Positions 59,675 to 64,000 of a DNA stretch of 64,000 nt are shown here, piece by piece (positions within the stretch are counted from its first letter, which is position 1; every line of letters begins with the position of its first letter). The notes beneath the pieces were generated by a model. The model was not told where the DNA came from. It was given only the letters and a program-made list of their open reading frames with translations, and ran no database searches. Both the position numbers and the translations under genes were made by a program. The stretch is from Massilia timonae CCUG 45783 (GTDB lineage: Bacteria; Pseudomonadota; Gammaproteobacteria; Burkholderiales; Burkholderiaceae_D): the NCBI RefSeq assembly GCF_000315425.1, contig NZ_JH992922.1, positions 257,754-321,753 on the forward strand, given 5' to 3'.

Positions 59675-60436
59675 TTATGGCTTGGCAATGCTTTTGAGCG
59701 TCTGCTCGATGGTTTCCTTGTCGCCTTCCGTGAAACGGATCTTGACCGGATACCATTCGTGCGCGGGCGCCAGCCACACCTCGATGCTCTGGTCGCGGCT
59801 GCCCGGCAGCGCCTCGCGGCTGACCAGCACGGCGTCGACCTGGCCCAGCCCGGTCTTCACCTTCTCGCGCTTGACCACCTTGAAGGTCCAGGCTTCGGCG
59901 CTGCTGCGGCCGGCCACGAAGAACGGCCATTCCGAGCCCGGCTTGAACTTGTCGCCAGCGGCGCGCGCGACGGCCGCCAGCTGCCAGGTGATCGATACAC
60001 GGTCCTGCTCGCCGCCCTTGAGCGGATAGGTCTTGTCGCCTTCGGAGAAACTCATGACTTTTTCGCCACGGTCGAAGGTGATCGAGGTCGGGTCCTTGCG
60101 CAGGCGCTTTTCGGAAAATTCCACCGGCGCCAGGCCGAATTCGTCGATGGCGCCCTGGCTGCGGTTGTCGAGCAGGGTGCCGAGGATCGCCACGCGCGAT
60201 TCGACCCGCAGGTCGTATTTGCCGTCGCCGGCGCGCCAGGCGACGGTGGCGTCGCCCTTGAGCGACAGGCCGCGCTGGCGCGCGCTCAGGTCATAGTGCA
60301 GGTCGGCCGAGGGCGGCAATTCGAAGGCGCGCTTGACGGCAGGATGCGCTGGGTTGGCGGCCTGGGCGCCTGCACTGCCCAGGGCGAGCGCCAGCGTGCA
60401 CACCACGCCGGCTTTTCGAATGTTGTCTAGAAGCAT
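59675..60436 (-). CDS. DUF3108 domain protein, secreted
   Basis: Predicted 253-aa periplasmic protein. The signal peptide ends near residue 26 (AQAAN). LHYDLSARQRGLSLKGDATVAWR (shortened), SRVAILGTLLDNRSQGAIDEFG, and WLAPAHEWYPVKIRF are DUF3108 hallmarks, a fold of unknown function in envelope proteins. It begins one base after the stop of a larger paralogue, so the two are one operon and likely arose by duplication. Confidence 0.87.
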   Translation of the reverse strand: MLLDNIRKAGVVCTLALALGSAGAQAANPAHPAVKRAFELPPSADLHYDLSARQRGLSLKGDATVAWRAGDGKYDLRVESRVAILGTLLDNRSQGAIDEFGLAPVEFSEKRLRKDPTSITFDRGEKVMSFSEGDKTYPLKGGEQDRVSITWQLAAVARAAGDKFKPGSEWPFFVAGRSSAEAWTFKVVKREKVKTGLGQVDAVLVSREALPGSRDQSIEVWLAPAHEWYPVKIRFTEGDKETIEQTLKSIAKP

Positions 60437-60437
60437 A

Positions 60438-61586
60438 TCAAAATCCTGAATGGTTCAAGACGATATTATTCACTGTTTGCGTGGTTACTGCTCCATTGGC
60501 CTCCGTATTGCGAATCCGCACCGGATACCAGCCGTGTTGCGGGGCCAGCCAGATGTCGAGTGTCGACTTGTACGAGCCGGGCTGCGGCGGGCGCGTCAGG
60601 CGCCAGGTTTGCAGCTTGCCCAGCCTGGTATCGATCTCTTCCTGCCCCACCACCCTGAACCGGTAAACGCTGGCGTCGCGGTCTTCGCCGACCAGGATGT
60701 CGATATCGCCGTTCAATTGTTTGGCGTCGCCGCGCGCGATCGCCGACAGTTGCAGCGGGATGCTGGCCTTGTCCTGGGCGCCGGGCGCCAGCGGATAGAC
60801 CGCCTGCGACGCCGAGAAGGTCAGTTTGTTTTCGCCCCAGTCGAAATGGGTGGCCGTGAGCGAACGGCCGCGCCGCTTTTCCGTCATCCTGATCGGCGCA
60901 AAGCCGGTGGCGGCCACCGCGCCCTCGCTGTGCAAGACCACCAGGTTGACCCGCGTAAATACCACCCGGATGCCGGCCTCGACCTGGATCTTGTAGGTGT
61001 CGTCGTTCAGTTGCCAGGCCAGGACGGCCTCGCCCGACCATTCGGCGCCGTCCTTGTCGGTACGCGCGACGTCCAGCGTGATCGTGGCCGGAGGCGGCAT
61101 GTCGATCGTGTAGCGGCGCACCTCCGGCGCCGCCGGGGCGGCCGGCTCGGCCGCTGGCGCCGGCGTTTCCGGAGCGGGAGGCGCGGGCGCGGCCGTTTTC
61201 GGCGGCACCGGCGCTGCAGGCGCCGCCACCGGCTCGACGCCGGCGCCTCCGGGCACGCCATCGGCCGCGGCGGCGTGACTCTCCGGGCTGATGTCCCCAG
61301 CCTGCGCGGGCAGCCCGAGTTCGACCGGCAGCGGGGGAATCACGGGCAGGGGCGGCGGTCCAGAATCGGGCACCGGCAGCGGCGCGGGCGGCGGCGGAGG
61401 CGCCGGCGCGGCGGCCGGCAGGACTTGCGCCAGCAGGGTTGCCGGTCCGCCCTCCTCCCCGGCCTGGCGCGGGAGCGACAGGTTCACGTCGAGCAGCACG
61501 CTCAACACGATCCAGTGCAGCAATACCACCAGCGCGACCGGCAGCAGCCGGCGGCGACGCGGAAGAAGGAGTGGTGCGGATGGCAT
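60438..61586 (-). CDS. DUF3108 protein with N-terminal membrane anchor and Pro-rich linker
   Basis: Predicted 382-aa protein. A basic start (LLLPRRRRLLP) and one membrane segment (VALVVLLHWIVLSVLLDVNL) are followed by a Pro/Ala-rich linker of about 130 residues and a DUF3108 domain (YTIDMPPPATITLDVARTD to WLAPQHGWYPVRIRNTEANG). This layout recalls TonB-like envelope-spanning proteins. The start at 61586 is chosen over an upstream Met with no support. Confidence 0.83.
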   Translation of the reverse strand: MPSAPLLLPRRRRLLPVALVVLLHWIVLSVLLDVNLSLPRQAGEEGGPATLLAQVLPAAAPAPPPPPAPLPVPDSGPPPLPVIPPLPVELGLPAQAGDISPESHAAAADGVPGGAGVEPVAAPAAPVPPKTAAPAPPAPETPAPAAEPAAPAAPEVRRYTIDMPPPATITLDVARTDKDGAEWSGEAVLAWQLNDDTYKIQVEAGIRVVFTRVNLVVLHSEGAVAATGFAPIRMTEKRRGRSLTATHFDWGENKLTFSASQAVYPLAPGAQDKASIPLQLSAIARGDAKQLNGDIDILVGEDRDASVYRFRVVGQEEIDTRLGKLQTWRLTRPPQPGSYKSTLDIWLAPQHGWYPVRIRNTEANGAVTTQTVNNIVLNHSGF

Positions 61587-61649
61587 ACCGCTAGTGTAGC
61601 GCGGGCACGGCCGGCGCTGCACGGCGCCACCGTACCGGCCAGGGGAGCG

Positions 61650-62390
61650 TCAGGTAATCGCGCCGCCGTCGACGGTGAGGACGGCGCCGGTGATCTGGCG
61701 CGCCGCCGGGCTGGCCAGGAAGGCGACCGCCGTCGCCACGTCGCGCGGCGCGCCGAAGCGTCCCAGCGGGATCAGCGACTTCTGGAATTCGGCGAAGTCG
61801 CCGTTGGCCGGATTCATGTCCGTGTCGGTCGAGCCCGGCTGCACCAGGTTGACCGTGATGTCGCGTGGACCCAGTTCGCGCGCCAGGCCGCTGGTGAAGG
61901 TCTTGAGCGCGGCCTTGGTCAGGAAATACACGGTGGCGCCCTCGCCCACGATGCGGTCGGCGCCGGCCGAACCGATGGTGACGATGCGGCCGCCCTGGCC
62001 CAGGTGCGGGATGGCGGCCTGCGCCGCCAGGATCGGACCGCGCACGTTCACGTCCAGCAAGGCGTCGATATCCTCCACGGCGATGTCGGCGATCGGCGCA
62101 TAGCGGGCGATCGCGGCGTTGTTGACCAGGATGTCCAGGCCGCCCAGCACCCGCGCCGCCTCGTCGACCGCGCGCCGGATCGCCGCCGGGTCGGCGCTGT
62201 CGGCCTGGATCGCGACCGCCTTGCGGCCGTGGCCTTCGATGGTGCGCACGACTTCCTGGGCCCGCTCGGCCGAACGCTCGTAGGTGATCGCCACGTCGGC
62301 GCCCTGCTGCGCCAGTTCGATGGCGATGGCGGCGCCGATGCCGCGCGATGCGCCGGTCACGATGGCGCGCTTCCCTTGCAAGTTATTCAT
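61650..62390 (-). CDS. SDR-family oxidoreductase
   Basis: Predicted 246-aa short-chain dehydrogenase. The cofactor motif TGASRGIG is at 13-20, NNAA near 88, catalytic Ser in TIGSAGAD, and YFLTK as the YxxxK pair. The C-terminal LTVDGGAIT is typical of FabG-like enzymes. The substrate is unknown. It is divergent from a TetR gene, its probable repressor. AAAGGAATG precedes the start. Confidence 0.9.
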   Translation of the reverse strand: MNNLQGKRAIVTGASRGIGAAIAIELAQQGADVAITYERSAERAQEVVRTIEGHGRKAVAIQADSADPAAIRRAVDEAARVLGGLDILVNNAAIARYAPIADIAVEDIDALLDVNVRGPILAAQAAIPHLGQGGRIVTIGSAGADRIVGEGATVYFLTKAALKTFTSGLARELGPRDITVNLVQPGSTDTDMNPANGDFAEFQKSLIPLGRFGAPRDVATAVAFLASPAARQITGAVLTVDGGAIT

Positions 62391-62421
62391 GACATTCCTT
62401 TTTGTGTTGATCGATACAGAA

Positions 62422-62451
62422 ATAGTAGATGCCCGGCCGGCGCGCTGTCAA
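62422..62451 (-). promoter_or_regulatory. Sigma-70 promoter of the SDR gene
   Basis: TTGACA (-35, consensus) and TACTAT (-10) are 18 bases apart on the minus strand, ending 31 bases before the SDR start. TGATCGATACA and TGATCGGCACA are related motifs flanking it and could be TetR half-sites. Confidence 0.6.
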
Positions 62452-62499
62452 TTGATTTTTGTAGTGATCGGCACATATATGATGAAACGGCGTGCGGCG

Positions 62500-62528
62500 T
62501 TGTCCCGACCTGCGGCCGGACATATACT
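62500..62528 (+). promoter_or_regulatory. Promoter of the TetR gene, leaderless geometry
   Basis: TTGTCC and TATACT are exactly 17 bases apart, and the ATG follows seven bases after the -10. No Shine-Dalgarno exists between, so the transcript would begin at or next to the start codon. Confidence 0.55.
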
Positions 62529-62535
62529 GTGCGCG

Positions 62536-63207
62536 ATGCAAACGCCCGACCATCCCCTCCACGCCGAAGCGGCCGAACCAGCCGCGAATGCGCGCCCGCC
62601 GACGCGCGCCCGCGGCCGGCCGCGCGCCTTCGACCGCGAGGCCGCCTTGTCAAAGGCCATGCGCCTGTTCTGGCAAAAGGGCTACGAGGCCACGTCGCTC
62701 GCCGACCTCACCGCCGCGATGGGCATCGCTTCGCCCAGCCTGTACGCGGCCTTCGGCTCCAAGGAGGCGTTGTTCGTCGAGGCCCTGAACCATTACGGCG
62801 CCACCTATGCCTGGGGCTGGAAGAACTTCCTTGAGGCCGCGACCGCGCGCGACGCGGTCCAGGCATGGCTGATGGATTCCGCCGCCTTCCTGACCGGCGA
62901 CATCGAAGACGTCCCGCTCGGCTGCATGGCGACCCTGTCGGTGATCGGCGCCGCGGGCCACCAGGGGTTGTGCGAGCAGACGCGCGCCGCGCGCGCCGCG
63001 CCGCGGACGGTCGTCAGGACCCGCCTCGAACAGGGCGCCGCGAACGGCGAGATCCCGGCCTCGGTCGACCTGGACGCGCTCGCCCGCTTCGTGCAGGTCG
63101 TCCAGAACGGGATGTCGCTCCACGCGCGCGACGGCGCCAGCCGCGCCGAACTGGAGGCGGTGGCGCGGATGGCCATGCGCGGCTGGGACGCCTTGATCGC
63201 AGGCTAG
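62536..63207 (+). CDS. TetR/AcrR-family regulator
   Basis: Predicted 223-aa repressor. A disordered Pro/Ala start precedes the HTH: GRPRAFDREAALSKAMRLFW, then GYEATSLADLTAAMGIASPS, LYAAFGSKEALF. The C-terminal ligand domain has a single Cys region DVPLGCMATLSVIG, seen in the YxaF/LmrA-like subgroup that controls adjacent SDR or oxidoreductase genes. It is divergent from the SDR gene with 145 bases between starts. Confidence 0.9.
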   Translation: MQTPDHPLHAEAAEPAANARPPTRARGRPRAFDREAALSKAMRLFWQKGYEATSLADLTAAMGIASPSLYAAFGSKEALFVEALNHYGATYAWGWKNFLEAATARDAVQAWLMDSAAFLTGDIEDVPLGCMATLSVIGAAGHQGLCEQTRAARAAPRTVVRTRLEQGAANGEIPASVDLDALARFVQVVQNGMSLHARDGASRAELEAVARMAMRGWDALIAG

Positions 63208-63220
63208 CGGCGGCGCGCCA

Positions 63221-64000
63221 TCAGCGCAATGCGGCCAAATGGTTGCCGAGCCGCTGACCGAGCGCGCAAATCGTCAGCGACGGATTGACGCTGCCGGCGG
63301 TCGGAAACACCGAGCCGTCGCTCACCCACACGTTCTCGAAACCGAACACCTTGAGGTTGGCGTCGACGACGCCGTGTTGCGGCGTCGTCGCCATGCGCGC
63401 CGTGCCGAGGTGGTGGGCGGCGGAGGCGCAGGTATCGCGCCAGCCCGTCATCGGGTCGGCCCGGCAGCCGCTCACGTCGCCGTGCCCGCGAAAGCCGGCC
63501 ATCAGCAGCTCGTGATACTGCGTGAACATCTCGATGTCCTGCTTGCTGAGCTGCCAGTGCACGCGCGCGATCGGCATGCCGTAGCGGTCGCGCTCGTGAT
63601 CGGACAGGCTGACCTGGCTGTGCGGGTTGGGCAGCTGCTCGGTCATGAAGAACAGGTCGCCATGGTGCGAGCGCAGGCCCAGCGGCAGCTTCTGGTGCGC
63701 GATGCGCCACAGGATGTAGGGGTGGCGCACCAGCGACGCCACGTGCGACAGGCCGATGTCGCGCGGCCCGCGCACGCCGAGGAAGGACATCACCGCCTTG
63801 TTCGGCACCGGACGCCGGTTGATGCCCTTGCGGATGAACACCGCGTGGTTGGGCAGGCGGTGGGTCTGCTGGAATTCGTGCTTGAGCATGAGCCCCGGGA
63901 AGACCTGGATGTCTTCCTTGCCCCCCCTGGCGCGCGCCTTCGGCTTGCCGGCAAGCGGCTGGCGGAACGTGACTTGCGACAGGTAGCCGGCCGGATGGTC
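63221..64000 (-). CDS. GMC-family oxidoreductase (3' part, runs off the window)
   Basis: The minus-strand frame stays open to base 64000, so the N-terminal FAD domain lies outside. The visible 259 residues are the C-terminal part: FPGLMLKHEFQQTH, GLRSHHGDLFFMTEQLPNP, and the GMC_oxred_C segment HHLGTARM, VDANLKVFGFENVWVSDGSV and NPSLTICALGQRLGNH. The His in HHLGT and the Asn in VNPSL are the usual catalytic pair. It is probably an FAD-dependent alcohol or sugar oxidase/dehydrogenase. Its stop lies 13 bases from the convergent TetR stop. Confidence 0.87.
   Translation of the reverse strand, partial: DHPAGYLSQVTFRQPLAGKPKARARGGKEDIQVFPGLMLKHEFQQTHRLPNHAVFIRKGINRRPVPNKAVMSFLGVRGPRDIGLSHVASLVRHPYILWRIAHQKLPLGLRSHHGDLFFMTEQLPNPHSQVSLSDHERDRYGMPIARVHWQLSKQDIEMFTQYHELLMAGFRGHGDVSGCRADPMTGWRDTCASAAHHLGTARMATTPQHGVVDANLKVFGFENVWVSDGSVFPTAGSVNPSLTICALGQRLGNHLAALR

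Overview
The window is high-GC DNA from a betaproteobacterium, most likely Oxalobacteraceae of the Massilia/Telluria/Duganella type. The gene repertoire points that way (a TonB-Xanth-Caul type receptor, TamAB, MepK, DUF3108 and DUF3016 proteins, an HD-GYP regulator with a DUF3369 region), and so do the very long non-coding frames opposite real genes. The genus is an inference; no rRNA, tRNA or CRISPR array was recognised. Coding density is high and no gene-free stretch exceeds about 300 bases.

Layout. 0-6.6 kb: TonB-dependent receptor, a flavoprotein fused to a Rieske domain, a Thr/Gly-repeat secreted protein and a serine-hydrolase lipoprotein. 6.6-17.5 kb: luciferase-like oxidoreductase, a YecD-type hydrolase, a secreted M16 protease, two PQQ-type sugar dehydrogenases, MepK, small envelope proteins, a DUF892 protein, an AHSA1 protein and a thioesterase. 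17.5-23 kb: an ECF sigma factor/anti-sigma/secreted-protein operon, a DUF3016 protein, an Fpg/Nei glycosylase and an HD-GYP response regulator. 23-25.9 kb: an AT-rich islet with a 60-aa membrane protein, a degraded frame, a BPSL0067-like Cys-His hydrolase followed by a secreted partner (probable effector and immunity), and an IS3-family element inserted in the last codons of the partner gene. 26-38.7 kb: a double-GAF histidine kinase, small conserved proteins, queC, tamA-tamB and a DUF3298 protein. 38.7-51 kb: two separate paoABC-type periplasmic molybdenum aldehyde oxidoreductase operons. They bracket an MFS transporter, a YahK-type alcohol/aldehyde dehydrogenase and a divergent AraC regulator. 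51-54.5 kb: a Cache-GGDEF cyclase, the tail of a broken MFS gene ending in a 27-bp perfect inverted repeat, a YjjG-type nucleotidase and small proteins. 54.5-59.5 kb: a kleisin / KITE / short-SMC operon that looks like MksFEB condensin without an adjacent nuclease subunit. 59.6-64 kb: two DUF3108 proteins, a divergent SDR/TetR pair and the 3' part of a GMC oxidoreductase gene.

The most notable points are the IS-modified effector/immunity pair, the MksFEB-like operon with a palindrome in its leader, the duplicated aldehyde oxidoreductase operons around an aldehyde-related cassette, a set of genes whose -10-like hexamer sits only 6-7 bases before the start codon (possible leaderless mRNAs), and the MFS remnant with its long hairpin.
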